Origin: Ricinus communis
Lineage: Eukaryota > Streptophyta > Magnoliopsida > Malpighiales > Euphorbiaceae
Direction: 5' to 3'
Length of the DNA stretch: 64,000 nucleotides
Assembly (NCBI RefSeq): GCF_019578655.1
Contig: NC_063256.1
Location: 10,664,001-10,728,000 of the forward strand
Numbering within the stretch: position 1 is the first letter of the stretch; each line of letters opens with the position of its first letter. This document shows positions 1 to 14,500 of the stretch, piece after piece. Both the position numbers and the translations under genes were made by a program. Below the pieces are notes generated by a model. It was not told the DNA's origin. It ran no database searches and saw only the letters and a list, made by a program, of their open reading frames with translations.

Positions 1-208
1 CACGTATTTCCTTTTGTTTTGATTTTCGCTGCAACGAAAATAATTATGGCTAATGAGAGTGATTTTGCTGAAAGAAAGCGATTATTCTTCCCTCGTATTT
101 TTAGAACTTACCCAATTTTTTAAAATATTTACAAAAATTATTCTTTTTTTTTTTGGGAATTACCTTTACTGTTTTTAACTTTTTCACTTTTTTTAAAATC
201 AGTTTTAG

Positions 209-241
<33 letters not shown>

Positions 242-1866
242 TTCAGTAAATAAGTACTGTTTATTGTTAAACATTTATGTTAAATTTTATTTTATTTTAA
301 AAAGTTTCAAATGTTCAAAATATATTATTATTTAACAAAAGTGTTGTCAAAATTTTTTTATTCACATTTTATTTCATTTGTAAAAAAGTTGAAATACCTA
401 ATATATATTTAATATATACTATTTTTTGTTAAATATATAAATTTTGTTGTTATTTATTTTTATTTTAATAATGTTTCATATTCTTTTAAACTTTTTAAAA
501 TACTTGCAAATATTGATTAGATTATTCATTTAAATTTTAATATTGAAAGAATTTGACATTTCATATCATTAGTATTTAAATATAAATATAATTAAATATT
601 AATATATATTTTATTTAGTTTATATCAAAAGTATACCAAATATATACTTTTTTCTTTAATATATACTCAATATTTTTTTTTAACCTTGTAACAGTCTATC
701 ATATTTCTCATATGTGCTATTTTAAACACCTCTCTAAATTTTTAAATCAGAAAAATACCTTTTAAAATTATTTATTTATTTATTCATCATTAATATCACA
801 AAGTTAAAAAAATATAATAATAGTTTATAAAAATTAATATTTTCTAGATTCATTATTTGTCAAACATATACTGGATATATACATTTTTTCTTCAAAGTAT
901 ATCCAATATATATATTTTATCAGAAAAATAAAATCGAATATTTTTGTAAATAAAATTTCGTTTTAGGATATTCTTATAAATAAAGTTTCATTTCTTTGTA
1001 TTTTTGTTATTAGTAATTTTTATGGATACTTTTATAATTATTTTATATTTTTGATATTTATGAGAAAAACCTTTTCTTAATTATTTTTTAGAAAAGGAAA
1101 AATCATTCCATTAAAGTCCATTAAATATGTTCAAAGGGAATTACTGAACTTATTACTTTTTTATATTACTTATTTATGCAAGTTTTCTTTTGAAATTTTA
1201 TTTTTTATGAATTTATTTAGAATTCTTTTATGTTTTTTTTTTTGAATTTTTCTCTTGGATTTGATTTTTTAAATTTTTATTGTTTTCAAAGTTTATACTT
1301 TTCCTCTTCCTCCCTGCCTTTCTTTTCTTCTTCAATAATATATATATATATAGTAAATAAAAGTGTTTTTAACATAAAATCTAAAAAAGGTTAAAGAAAA
1401 TCTAAAAACAACACTCTATTTGTCAATCATTGTTAAAGATTCTATCTTTTAGGGGTTTTTACTGAAGATTTTTCACCTTTATAACTACACTATATCATTA
1501 CACATGTCCAACTTGTAAAAATTTCTCTACTCTAGTAATATGTAACCAGACTCTAATCTAAATTATTAACTCTGATCTTAAAAATGGACATACTTTTCAA
1601 TTATTTTATATGATTTATGCTTCCAAGTCATAGATAAGGCACTTTAAATATTGGGTATGTAATTGAGTTTTTAGCAAAAACTCATGGAGTTATTTTTTTT
1701 TTTTTATTGAATTGTGAAATGAGTTTTTTTTTATATATATATAAAACAAGTTTTAATATATGCATTTATTTTTTACATGTAAATATTATATTGATGTATT
1801 TTTTATAATTATTATATAATTAGTTTATTAGTTAATAAATTATTTTTCTAACTATAGAATAATCTT
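1..1866. other. AT-rich intergenic DNA, no gene seen
   Basis: Very AT-rich DNA dominated by short A/T runs, with a TA microsatellite near 217-242 and a shorter one near 1338-1351. The only reading frames are short and of low complexity, without motifs. I see no gene or recognisable element here. Confidence 0.7.
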
Positions 1867-2676
1867 TATGACAGTTTGGCCTAGAGAAGCAGTCTGATAA
1901 GAGCGGGAAGTGGACGCGGGGGCAATGATATGATGCCTGGATAAGGAACGGCTTTTGCCAAGCTTCTAGGATGGTAGCACTCTAGGGTACGGGAATACAC
2001 GAATGAATCGAATTGCACATCAAAACAAGGCTGGAACAATTGATAACATATATGTAAAGATTTAGAACTAATCACATGATGCGCTTTTTGGTTGTTTGGT
2101 TATGGAATTGTAGGAACTTTAAAGTTAAATGTGCTTGATTTAGAGAAATCTCAGGATTGGTAACCTTTTGGAAAGTTCTCAAACCGGCCAAATTGATAAA
2201 ACCGTGAGGCCAGTGGAGTGCCAAAATGGACAATATCTAATGTCATCTGGTTTTGGGTCGTTACAAATGGTATCATAGCATGACCATTATAGTAGATGTT
2301 CGAGGACGAACTAAGCGAAAGCTGGTGGGTATGCGACAGCCTGGCCTAGAGAAACGGTTCGATAAAGGCGAGAAGTGGAGCCGGGGCAAGGATATGATGT
2401 ATGGACAAGAAGCGGTTTCTGGCAGGCTTCTAGAATGACAACACTTTAAGGGAATACATGAAGTAATTGAATTGCACATCGAAATGGAGCGATAATGGTT
2501 TATAACATATATGTAAAGAGTTTGAACTAATCACATGAGACACCTTTTAGTTGTTTGACAGTAAAGTTGTAGGAACTCCAAAATTAAACGTGCTTGGTTT
2601 AGAGACATTATATGATAGATTAAGTGGGGAGCCAAAGCGGATAATATCTCATATGATCTGGTTTCGGGTCATTAGA
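1867..2676. mobile_element. Small degenerate LTR retroelement (TRIM-like), probably complete
   Basis: Two direct repeats of about 340-400 bp (about 1867-2265 and 2330-2676) share long stretches, for example the segments near 1873-2090 and 2337-2555. The first repeat ends in TTACA and is followed after two bases by TGGTATCATAGC (2268-2279). This is one mismatch from the usual plant primer binding site for initiator tRNA-Met. A purine-rich stretch (about 2314-2329) precedes the second repeat. The pentamer ATCTT flanks both outer ends (1862-1866 and 2677-2681) and may be the target duplication. Only about 64 bp lie between the repeats, so there is no coding capacity, as in terminal-repeat retrotransposons in miniature. 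The second repeat has internal deletions. The repeat starts TATG rather than a clean TG, so the exact ends are uncertain. Confidence 0.7.
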
Positions 2677-2681
2677 ATCTT

Positions 2682-5400
2682 AATTATAGTAAATAATATT
2701 TTAATCATATTTACAATATAATATTAATTATTAAATTAGTTCCTTAAAATTAAATAATAACTTCTAGTTTTAAAAAAATAGTAAGATAAATTATTTTTAT
2801 GTTATTAATTTTAAATATAATTAAAAATAAAATAATAAATATTTTTTTTAAAATCATATTTATTACATTAATAAAATTTAAAAATATTATAAATGTTATT
2901 AAGAAACGCACTTAAAAAGATATTTTAAGTTATGAATTTTTAAAATGTAATAAACAATTATAAAATTAAAAATTCTATTATATTTTGATAATAAAGTCAT
3001 TTTACATTATTATTTAAACTATAATTACCTAAACAAATTACAAGTATTGATAATAATTATAATAATTTTTATTTCACTTTCCATATCAATCCATTTCGTT
3101 GAGATCAATTTGTTTTTTCAAAACTTATGATACTCTGATATAATCGACAATTAAATGCTCGTATCCTATAATTATTTTCGTAAATCTAAATATAAAGCAT
3201 CTCATTACAATCCAATATAAATTTTCTCATAAACTGGATATTGTTTTTATACAAGTGATTTTGTTTTTTTCCCTTCCTTTCATTCCGTTTGCATTAGATT
3301 TGTATATTAATTTTAAAGTGATTAAAAATATGTTATGTGTATGAGATTGTAACTAATGTGAAGTTAGAATGATACATTCGCTCCTACACGCAATTTAAGC
3401 CCTTTGATTGATTTATGGTTAAGTTTTCGGCTTAAGGTTGTAGTTAATCTGAAGCCCAACTGATAGATGTGCTTCTATATAGAATTTAGGATTGCTTATT
3501 TAGTACTTTTTCTCTCAAAATTAGATAATTTGCTTGACTATTTTTAATTGTTTACTCCGATGTCATTTCTATTATATTTGTTTTTTAATTGTCGAAGCCT
3601 TTGCCGAGGTTATTGTTGGAACAAGTTTTATTTATTTATTGACTGAAAGGTGATTTCATTAAGAAACAGAAGACGAACAACCGAAGTATGCTCAAAACAA
3701 ACAACCTGACTAACATAAGTATGGAAGAGAATGTGCAGTCACATTGGCAGGCCTGGGCATGAGTTACAAATGAGTGAACATTGTGCGCTCGTGTTTACGA
3801 AGGAACGATACAATGAGCTACAATTTGATATTTTTACTGTCACGCTAAATTACATAAAATTCGTTAACTGGAAAATTTAATTGGGGAGAATTTTTTTATT
3901 TTAATTTTCATAGAAAATTTGTAAAATATGTTTATCTTTTGTTATATAGAAAATATTTTATTTTTTATCTAGATAAAATTTAGAATATATAAAGTAAATT
4001 TATCGCTATATTTAAAATAAATGACATTTTATACAAAGAAAAATATAAACAATTTATTAAACTTAATTATTAAAGTTTAGTTATAATTTTAAAAATATAA
4101 AAATTTATTTTTAATTTTCTAAAATGCAGTATAAGTAAATATAAAAAATTTAATTTTTAAATTTTTTAAATAACTGACATTATTTTTTATAAGTTACAAA
4201 TCTTAATTTTTATTGATTTTAATATTTTATTTCCGTGTTACAGTTGTATTAATTTTAAGAAAAAAAGGTGAGTATATTTATTTCACGCTTTCAAAAATAA
4301 AATACTTATTTCATAATTTAATAGACTATGTGAAATTTTTTAACAATAAATTATTATATTCATAAACTTAAATAGGTTAAATTTATTAAATTATATATGA
4401 AACTTTTATAATTAGTATGATTATTTTTATTTATATCTATAAATAATAATAATAAAAAAGTTTATCATATTTTATTATCTGGAAAAAAATTATAAATTAA
4501 CAAATATAATAAGATCGGAATTATTTGAAATTGAAGTAAAAAAATTGTTCTATTTTATTATTTTTACAAAAAAGAATTAATATTTTTTTAAAAATATCCA
4601 TATCGAGAATTTCAAAAATTTGTAAACATACTTTTTATAACATTAAGCAGCAACATCCGTTTTTTACTTTTCAATATGTTTAATGTAATTGCTTTGATTT
4701 TAATTTTATTTGTTCATACTGTGGCTTAAAATGAGCCCCAGGGGCCTGCCAATGGCAACATTCCAGCCCAGAAAGTACTGAGTCGCAGGGAAAAGAGCTA
4801 CGTGGTACGGCTAGTAGGCCTCGAATCCAGCACCGAGTCACCAAATCAATCCTGACGTCCTCTTCTTGTACGCTTATGATGCTCAAAAAACCCGACAACA
4901 CTGCACCACACGCTTAGTCTTCCAGTTTTGCCCTTTCGCGCTTTCCCTTGGCCAATTTTCTTCTTTTTTTCCTTCGCTCCCTCCCTTTTCAATTTCCAAT
5001 CCCCAATATTTGGAGCCAAAACCCGTCACCGCTCGCTTATCCTAATTAAAAAAGGAATATATATATATACACACATATTTTTTAATAATTTAAATTCAAC
5101 TTTTATTATATTATTATTTATAATATTTATATCTTCAACTGATTCTTTCCACGTCGTTAAGTTGCGGAACCTAAACCTTTGCGTCTTACCGTTTTGCTCT
5201 ACTTCCATTCAATCCTTCGCAATCTTCCGTTGTTTCTCCTCGGAATCAAGTTTTTCCGGTTTCTCGAATTCAGTATTTTTGGTTTTCAATCTAAAAACTT
5301 GAGAATTAGAAGCTCAAATATCGGTTCAGTTATTTTCAACCATCATTCACAAGCCAAAAAAAAAAAATCCGAAATTTATCAGTTTTGTAGGCTTACGTTT
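2682..5400. other. AT-rich intergenic DNA and upstream region of the ATX gene
   Basis: Mostly AT-rich without coding signal. A more complex stretch at about 3625-3850 could be an old repeat remnant, but I cannot assign it. From about 4690 the base composition rises towards the ATX gene. The patch 4730-4930 is GC-richer and contains a TGACGT core (about 4852), so it is a plausible promoter. Reading frames at 4928-5415 lie in the probable 5' leader and show no protein-like features. Confidence 0.5.
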
Positions 5401-5599
5401 CCTCTAATTAGTTAAATTAGGGCTTCGAAATCTGATTTTAAGGTTTATTGGGTCGGCCACACAAGTGGTTTATCCTAGTTCGCATCACCAGATCGCTGTA
5501 TTCAAGATTTGAAGTGTTAATAATTTGAAAATTTTTATATACTCAATTCAATTTTTTGGTGTCCCGATACGAAATTAGGGTTTGGGGAATGTTCAGAAG

Positions 5600-8500
5600 A
5601 TGATTGTTAAAAAGACAATGAAAGTTGAAATGCCGAATTTGAAGCGGTGTAAGGTGAAAAAACCTAGCATTAGTGAATATGAAGAAGAGGATTACGAGTG
5701 TCTGTTGATTCCAAAGAAACGCAAAACTAACGGATTTGATTCTTATTCAATTGGTATGTATACTGAAATCGATGACTATAGCAGTGGTTCGGGTTCTTGG
5801 ATTGGTGAAGGATCTTATTGGGCTGGTGAGGTGCAGTCAAATTCTAAGAGATTGAAGAGGCCTCCGGTATCTAGATCTTCACGGGGACGATTACAGATGC
5901 TTCCTTCGAGGTTTAGTGATTCGGTTGTTGATATGTGGAAGAATGAGGAATGTAGAGCTGGCGACACTGATTTTAGCCTTGAGGATGACGCTGATGGATT
6001 TGTAGAAGATAAAGAGGATTTTATTAATGTTAAGAGATGTAGATATACTGAAAAGGAGTTTGTAAAGAATAAGTTTGGATTTGGAAGTTGTAATTCTAAT
6101 TCTTATTCATTTTATGAAGAGGAAGGAAATGGAGGAATTGGCGATGTAGGGTTCAATAATTTTCAGTATAAAAACTACAATGTGAATAATTTGAGGTCGC
6201 ATGACTATGTGCCAGGATTCAGATATAGTGGTGCGCAGAAATTGAGAAGTGAAGGAGCTGGGAATAAGAAGAAGAAGGATGTTTATAAGCCAGAGGATTT
6301 TGCTTTGGGAGATTTAGTTTGGGCAAAATGTGGGAAAAGATATCCATGGTGGCCAGGTATTGTGATTGATCCTATACTGGAAGCTCCTGAAGCTGTTCTT
6401 AGCTGTTGTCTTCCCGGTGCTCTCTGTGTCATGTTTTATGGTTATTCTAAAAATGGAACACGAAGGGTATCACTCACCATCTCTCTCGCTCTCTATAGTT
6501 GTTTTGATTTTTACTTTTTGGAATTTTATCGCTTCATTTATGGTATTCATCTAAGTTATTGGTGATGGGCAGGATTATGCATGGGTAAAACAAGGGATGT
6601 TATTTCCATTTGCAGAATTCATGGATAGGTTTGTCCAGTGTCATATTTGGTTGATGATTTTGTATCCTTATTAAAGAGGTAACAATGTAGCTTGATTTTT
6701 CTTTTTCTTTTTTTCCATTGCAGATTTCAGGGACAGACCCAATTGTATAATTGCAAGATGAGTGACTTTCAGATGGCACTGGAAGAGGCAATTTTAGCAG
6801 AAAATGGTTTCTTGGAAACAAGAGTTAGTGCTGCACATATGGCACTTTCAGAAGCTAACCTCAATGGTTTCCAAGAAGCAAGCGGTTCAAGTCAAGATCA
6901 AGAGTTTTATGGCCAATACCAGGCAAGTATTCCCAGAAACTACTTTTCACGTATCCTCCTATTTCTGGTCATTGTGTAGTTGTTTTAACCATTGGAGGTT
7001 GAATTGGCACGAAGTCTCTCAAGCATTGGAACACTTTAGATTGTGGCAACTTCATGGTTTAGCGTATGGAGGTTGTATTATGGTTGAGCTTTTTGAGATA
7101 GAAACGATTAACTTGTTTGATTAATTTTAATGCTTATTCCTGCTTTGTCTTCCATTTATTTTATATATTTGTTCACCCTAACAAGTAGCTAGTTAATGAA
7201 ATTTCCAATTTTATCTGTTTTCTGGCAGGAGATTGATGTTGGTATTAGAAAGGAAACTAGATTTGCTCTTAAAGGTCCCTAACAGTTTGATATTCTCTAT
7301 ATATTGATATAGTTAGAAAATATTGGGTCGGTTATATATGCTCATGATTTATAGGATTAAAATTCCAGTTGTAGGAGCTTCTGTTTATGGGTTTAGGTGC
7401 ATAAGTCACTTAAAAAGAGAATGTTTCCACCATCCATGAAATGTGCCTCTCATTCTATAGGAATTCATTCTTTCTTGCGGTAGTTCTTTTATCTCACTTT
7501 TGGATCTTGATGACTTCATTTTGATAGTTTGGTCTTTCCTGATCATGATGCTTATAGTATCTGGGTGTTTGGTTATTGGAATTCATCAATTATTTTGATT
7601 GTACAGAATGTGTCTTACAAGGATATGAGATGCTGTGATAGCTGTAATCTAATCTTGCCATGCAAAACTATCAAAAGAAAGGCCTCAGTTTTCCAGACAG
7701 AACTTATATGTAAACATTGTGCTAAGGTTCATCAGAATTGCTTTGGAATTTTAATTCTTTTGTTTATTTATCTATTTTTTGTTTTTTTATGTAATTATTT
7801 TTGAAAATGGTTTGCATTAATCTCTCCTACAGTTAAGAAAGTCAAAGCAGTATTGTGGCATATGCAAGAAGATTTGGCACCATTCAGATGGTGGGAATTG
7901 GGTGAGATTTTTAGTTATTTGAATTAATCTTGTGGTTGCAACAGAATGATTTGGTAGATAGTTGGACTGAAAACCTTCTGCTTCAGGTATGTTGTGATGG
8001 TTGTAATGTTTGGGTGCACGCTGAGTGTGACAACATTTCTCGCAAACTTTTCAAGGTATGTAGAAGATATTACAAACTAATGCATTCTGTTGTCACTTAT
8101 GTGAACTTGTCCTAATTAATCAGAAGTGAATGCTAACTGACCTTTTTATCTTTGAAGGATCTGGAGAATTTCGACTATTATTGTCCTGATTGCAGAGTCA
8201 AGTTTAAGTTTGATTCAAATTATTTTGAGAGAATAAAGCTGCATGTCAAGTATATTTCATTATTTTCTTACATTTATTTATTTGACATAATATAACCCTC
8301 TTTTTCCTAGGATGTTTTAATCCCAACATATGACATTATTTACTTGTCCAGATCCATAGTAAACAATGGACAAGCTACGCCACCTGATGAAATTACTGTG
8401 GTGTGCAATGGGATGGAAGGAACATATATTCCAAAACTTCATCTGTAAGCCTCTGAAACTTGATTAATATGGATAGTGTAAACTAATTTTTATATTCCTC

Positions 8501-11500
8501 TCTCTATTCGCCTCCCACCCACCCTTCAAGGATCAATGCAATTTTTCCATATATAATGATTCATTAGACAGACTATCTACTTTGAAAATGGAAATTTAGG
8601 TATTTCCAGCTTACAATTCAGTTGTTGCTATTGGCCAATGCCCTACTTTATTTATTTTGCTTATGTGGTGAAGAAAGTTTTGGGTAACGCTTTTCCCTCC
8701 ATTTTAGTAAATCTGAATGAGCTTTTTCCCTTTTCTTTCTGTTGGTAGAATTGTTTGCAAGTGTGGTTCATGTGGATCTCGCAAGCAAACACCAAGTGAA
8801 TGGGAAAGGCACACTGGGTGCAGAGCCAAAAAATGGAAGCACAGTGTGAAAGTCAAGGATACAATGTTACCACTGGAAAAATGGGTTTGTATTGGCATTT
8901 TCTTTTGATGTGTGATTGCCCTTTATGGTATTTGTAACTTGCTTTATGCTGTCCCAATTTTACTAAGCTGTTTCCTTGATGTGATGGAGTTTATAAGCAT
9001 TCGATCTAAGTTGAAGTACAGTATACGCGTTTGGTTATTTTAGAATTAAGGCACTAATTTGCTGGTAAATTGCGTGTTTGCTTAAATCTGATAAAAAGTA
9101 ATCGTCTTATCTAGTACTGTTGTTTGCAGCGACACCACATAAAGAGCATATGAAAACAAAAAATGGAACATTGTAATTTCAATCAAATATTCTGACAGAT
9201 ATCAGTATGAATTCTAGTCTTGCAATAACAAAACTGAGAAAAATGCTGATCATGATACTGAGTGAAGTTTCTTTTTAGTTTTTATAGCTTGTAATTGTTT
9301 AGCAGTATACACCAGGCTCAGTAAAAGTAATAGCTTTTTACTTTGTATATTCACTCATGGTCTGGAATGAATTTGGTAATACTTTATTTATACAAGGCTG
9401 ATATAGTTAGTGTGTTAGCTGTCCAAATTTCTCTGAGCTAAGCATTGCTTCTATTATTATGGTACATTCCACTGCTATAACTTGTAGTGCAAACGATTGT
9501 TTATGTGTTAGAATGATTTTCATTTTTGTACTTCCTGTACGATTTCCTATTGATATTAAAGTTGCTGCAGATTGCAGAGTACAATACACATGGAGTAGAT
9601 ACTCTGATATTAGATAAGCAGAAGCTGCTTGCTTTTTTGCAAGGTAACTTTGTAATTTTGAACTTTTGAGGGCTCAGAATTTTTCTTCCTCTTTTGCTGA
9701 AGTTTTTACTGAATGAAGATGAGAAAAAGTATATTTTGTCAATTGAACAGAGAAGTATGATCCGGTTTATGCAAAATGGACAACAGAAAGGTGTGCTGTT
9801 TGTAGATGGGTTGAAGATTGGGATGTCAACAAAATTATAATCTGCAACAGGTAGTTCTGTTATTCATTAGTTATCTTTGTCTGATTATTAGTATATTGGT
9901 GGTCACATCCTGGTGTAAGTTTAGACTTTGTTTATGCACTTAACTGCATTTACCTGAAAGGCGCTTTTATGTTCAGGTGTCAAATTGCTGTCCACCAAGA
10001 ATGCTATGGAGTGAAGAACATTCAAGATCTTACTTCTTGGGTGTGCAGAGCTTGTGAAACTCCTGATGTTATGAGGGAGTGTTGCCTTTGTCCTGTGAAA
10101 GGTATATTTTCTAAATGATTTCTCTAAGACAACTTAGCTAGTTTTTGTTTTTGAGATTTTCCAGTAGGTTACAAGGCTCTTTAATAATTCTAAATTGTAA
10201 GATTTGCATAATTTTTTTCTTTAGTTCGATAGGAAACTAATTTAAAAATCACTATACTATGTAAGTGGAACCTATATTACATGAGGGCGGTCCACATCTA
10301 GCTGGTTTAGGATAACTTCCTAAGATAACTGGTGCACGCAAGGAATTCCCTAAAATTATTTACTCAAATTCTATCTTTAGAACTGACAATTATGGACGTT
10401 CCCCTGCTTATAATTTAATGTGTCGAACCCATACCAAATGGTTGATCCAATTTCCTTATGGAATTGCCTACACCATTATCTCCAGTTAAAGGTTGCAGTT
10501 AATAAAATTCCATTTCTTGCGTCTCTACAAACTTTGTACTCATTTTTGTCACTAGCAGTGGCTGCAAAATCACTTATCAAAAGCTTCCTTTTGGCTTTTG
10601 ACTTATGCTGCTGTAAATCTGAATATACAGCAGATGCTATTAATTACCAAGTAGACTGCCTCCATTGGTGCTTTATTCTCTCATGTGAAAGCTACTTTGT
10701 TCTTATATCTGCTAGCTGCTTTTTCAGGGGGAGCTTTAAAACCTAGCGATATTGAGATGCTTTGGGTTCATGTAACATGCGCCTGGTTCCGACCTGAAGT
10801 TGCTTTCTTGAATCATGAAAAGATGGAACCTGCCACTGGAATCTTTAGAATTCCATCAACTACATTTTTGAAGGTGTGTTGTGGTTTTTCAATAGATTGT
10901 GTTCTATTACATTGCCCGAGAATAAGAATGATGTTTCTCGCCTTATATTATCATATGGCACCCGTACATGTTAGGATTGTAATTTTTAATAAGCAAGCCC
11001 ATTTCTAGTTGGGACAAGGTTTTCTGCAATATGGTAGTTCAGTCATGTTCAGTTCAGCCTCTTTTCATGTTAATTTTTACCAATCGAATTGATAAGTTGG
11101 TTGAACAAAATTGCTAGTGGCTGTGATCTAAATATTTTTATTGCATGGAGTACAGAGTTGTGTTATATGTAGTCAGACGCATGGTTCCTGCATTCAGTGT
11201 TGCAAATGTGCCACCTATTTTCACGCAATGTGTGCGTCAAGAGCAGGATATTTCATGGAAGTAAGTTCTATTTATTTGTTTAGAAAAGCCTTACGGTTCT
11301 CTCTTCTATCTGATTTATTTTCTTTAGAAAAGGCATGCAGGTTCTTTTTGTATGAAACTATTTGGTAATGAAAAAACACTTGCAGGTTTATTTTTGTAGG
11401 AACCATTTGGTATTTCGCAAAATAGTTTCCTATGTATTGATGCCTAAATTGCAATAACCTCCTGAAACCTTTACATAGTGTTGCAGGTTTATGCAGCGTG

Positions 11501-14500
11501 TTCCTATTATATTTATATCCAGCATTTCATTATAATATCATGAGAAATAATATGATATGATTCAACTAATTGGTAGATTGAATTTTCAGTTGCACTGCAT
11601 AGAGAAGAATGGGATCCAAGTGACAAAAAAATTGGCATACTGTGCTGTTCACAGGTAAGTAATCATTCTCCTCCACTGTTTGCTCTGTCATTTTCCTTGC
11701 AGTTCCCCTTTGGATTGGAATTAATTCTGCTGCTGTGTGGACGTCTTAAATTGGTTTATCTTTTGGCTTGCTTGGTTTTGGTAGGACACCCAGTGTAGAC
11801 TCTGTTGTTGTGGTGCGTAGTCCTACAGGGGTTTTTGCTGCCAGAAGCTTGCTTCAGAAACAGAATGGGTGCTTCGGTGGTTCAAGGTTGATTTCATATC
11901 AGGGAATGGAAGGCCTTCCTGAACCCTCTACCTCAGAGACTAATGAGTTTGAGCCACTTTCTTCTGCGCGATGTCGTGCTTATAAAAGAACAAACAAAAA
12001 GGTCAATTTGTTCTCAGTCATCTATCTGCAATATTTATTTTTTCTAATGCGGTCTTGGTTTTATTTAAGCCGACTCCATACTTATTTTGTTGGTATTACT
12101 TTTGTTTGCCAGAGGGCTGAAGGAGAGCCAATATTCCACCGACTGATGGGACTGAGACATCATTCTTTAGATGCCATAAGTAGCTTGAGCACCCATAAAG
12201 TAGTAATATTCTTATCCTCATTTACTTTCAGAAATTTTAGTGCTTTTTATTTTTTAATATTAAAAAGAAATAATGATTTGATAGCAGAGCATTGCTCCTT
12301 TTGATTGGTTATTAATACAGACGAATGCGTATGTTTCATTGCAGGAGATGGATGATTCCTTAGTCTTCTCTTCATTTAAGGAGAGACTTTGCCATTTGCA
12401 GGTAAACCACCGTTCTCCTTATTATGTGGTCGTCCTTGATGTAATTGTTAATTTCATTGTATTTGATTGACATGTTCTTGCGTTTTCAGAAAACTGAATG
12501 TCATCGGGTTTGTTTTGGTAAATCTGGAATACATGGATGGGGCCTCTTTGCTCGCAGAAATATTCAAGAGGGAGAAATGGTACTTGATTTACATGTGTTA
12601 CTAGTGCTTGTCTTTGTTGAAACATTAGGAACTTTACAGTGGTTGGACTTCCAGTGGTAATTTCAATAATTCCCTGGAAGAGGTGCAATTTTAGTTCAGG
12701 TTGCTCTAGTTTTCCCCACTTCCTTTATTTGAATGATTCATGCATCTTTCTCCAGGTCATCGAGTATCGTGGTGAGCAGGTGAGGAGGAGTATTGCAGAT
12801 CTAAGGGAGTCACGATATCGTTTAGAAGGCAAAGATTGCTATGTGAGTCTCTTGATACTCCTTTGATAGTGTGGACACCGTATGTCATGCGCTTATGTTT
12901 ATATTGTGTAGTCATATAATGAAATTTGCCAATTTGCCACCAGGATTCTAAATCTATGCTTAAGAACTTTAATATTTTGACTGATTCTAAACTTTTAGTG
13001 GTTGTTGAATCTTGAATGTTGATGTGGCAACTTTATGGCTTGAGAAGGCATGGGTGCAACTGTGATATGTGAGATGAATTACTTAAACCTCTCAAAGAAC
13101 AAACTTCTTTTGTCCTGATTGATTAGCTTAGGTAGAAGAAAAAACATTCTCTTTCTCCTTAATTTTATTTTCTTGTGTGTATACGAATGATGGGTTTATA
13201 AGACACAATTGAACAAATTGTAAACTGCAATAAACTGTTTGCATATTACATGCCCATGAGAATGCTTACCTTTTGTAATCAATCTTGCTTCGCTCCACAT
13301 GCTGTTAGGCAGATTTTTTTTTTTTTTTTTCTGGTGATTGCTGCTATTTATGTCTTGATGGTTCTTGTTATGATTAAATTATTCAATGCAGTTGTTTAAG
13401 ATAAGTGAGGAAGTGGTAATTGATGCAACAAATAAGGGGAACATAGCACGCTTGATCAACCATTCGGTAAGCTCTTGTTATAAGAAAAAAGTTTCATCTG
13501 AAATTGATTTTGAAGTATCTGTATTTTGGCTCTTGCAAACTGTTTCGAGTGATCAAACTTGTATTAGTAAGACAAACTGCATAATTAAGCCCCTGAAGTT
13601 TTTGATTTAGTTTATTGTGCTTCCTAATTTCTATTTGGTTTTATTGAGTCCTTATGTTTTATTTTACTTCTATTAAGGATTCAGTAGTCCTTAATCAAAG
13701 CAAAATTAAAAATAAAAGGACTCAATAGAACAAATAATAATCTCATGAAGTATGTGCAAGAATTCCTTAATCCAAGCAGAAATAAAATACAAGTTCTCAA
13801 TAGAACAAAAGGTAATCAGGGGACCAATAAAATAAAATTGAAAGTTGAGGGGCTTGTGGGTTTTGCCTATGAATAATGATGATAATGTGGTAGCTTGTAG
13901 AGTACCTACTCAGGAAAGGACCTGGGAATTGGTAGTCCATTGTCTGAATCACCAGGGACCTGGATGCTAAATTATATTGCTCGCTTACTGTGGTGGATCC
14001 TAGATTACTACTGTGGCCAATTGTTCCTTGCCTAGAAAATGAAAATAACATGGATATTTGGTCTTGTGTTTGTTTGGTTCTCGTGGAACTTATCATGCAT
14101 GGTTAATGCTCATTTGAAATTCTTTTCAATTGATGGATTAACTTTTATGTTGGGAATGATTAGCTTTTGGCCACACGTACCCTTACTGTAATTATTCTTT
14201 TCTTGTATATTGTTGACAAGTGCTATTTTACTGCAGTGTATGCCTAACTGCTATGCAAGGATAATGAGTGTGGGTGATGTGGAGAATCGTATAGTTCTTA
14301 TTGCTAAGACCAATGTCTCCGCGGCGGATGAGCTAACGTACAATTAAAGCTCCTCTATTAGCTTTAGCCATTTAACTTTGCTTTCTCTGAAATATTAATT
14401 TGTGCTCTGCTGTATTGAGGAAAAACCTGTTTAAATTGTGCTTTACAGGTATGATTACTTATTCGATCCAGATGAGCATGATGACTTGAAGGTCCCTTGT

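Noticed and set aside
153..335. Open frame rich in Phe/Ile/Tyr
   Set aside because: It spans a TA microsatellite and A/T runs, opens with a non-ATG codon and has no motif. Chance frame.
2253..2479. Overlapping frames on both strands in the LTR-like repeat
   Set aside because: They fall across the repeat/primer-site junction of the TRIM-like element and match the paired repeat, not a protein.
4928..5415. Two open frames just upstream of ATX
   Set aside because: They lie in the probable promoter and 5' leader, are of low complexity and do not join the ATX frame.
7230..7276. Possible extra ATX exon ([12 protein letters not shown])
   Set aside because: Its acceptor and donor look usable, but including it shifts the frame into the next exon. 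Skipping it keeps phase, so it is left out of the main model and noted as a possible alternative exon.
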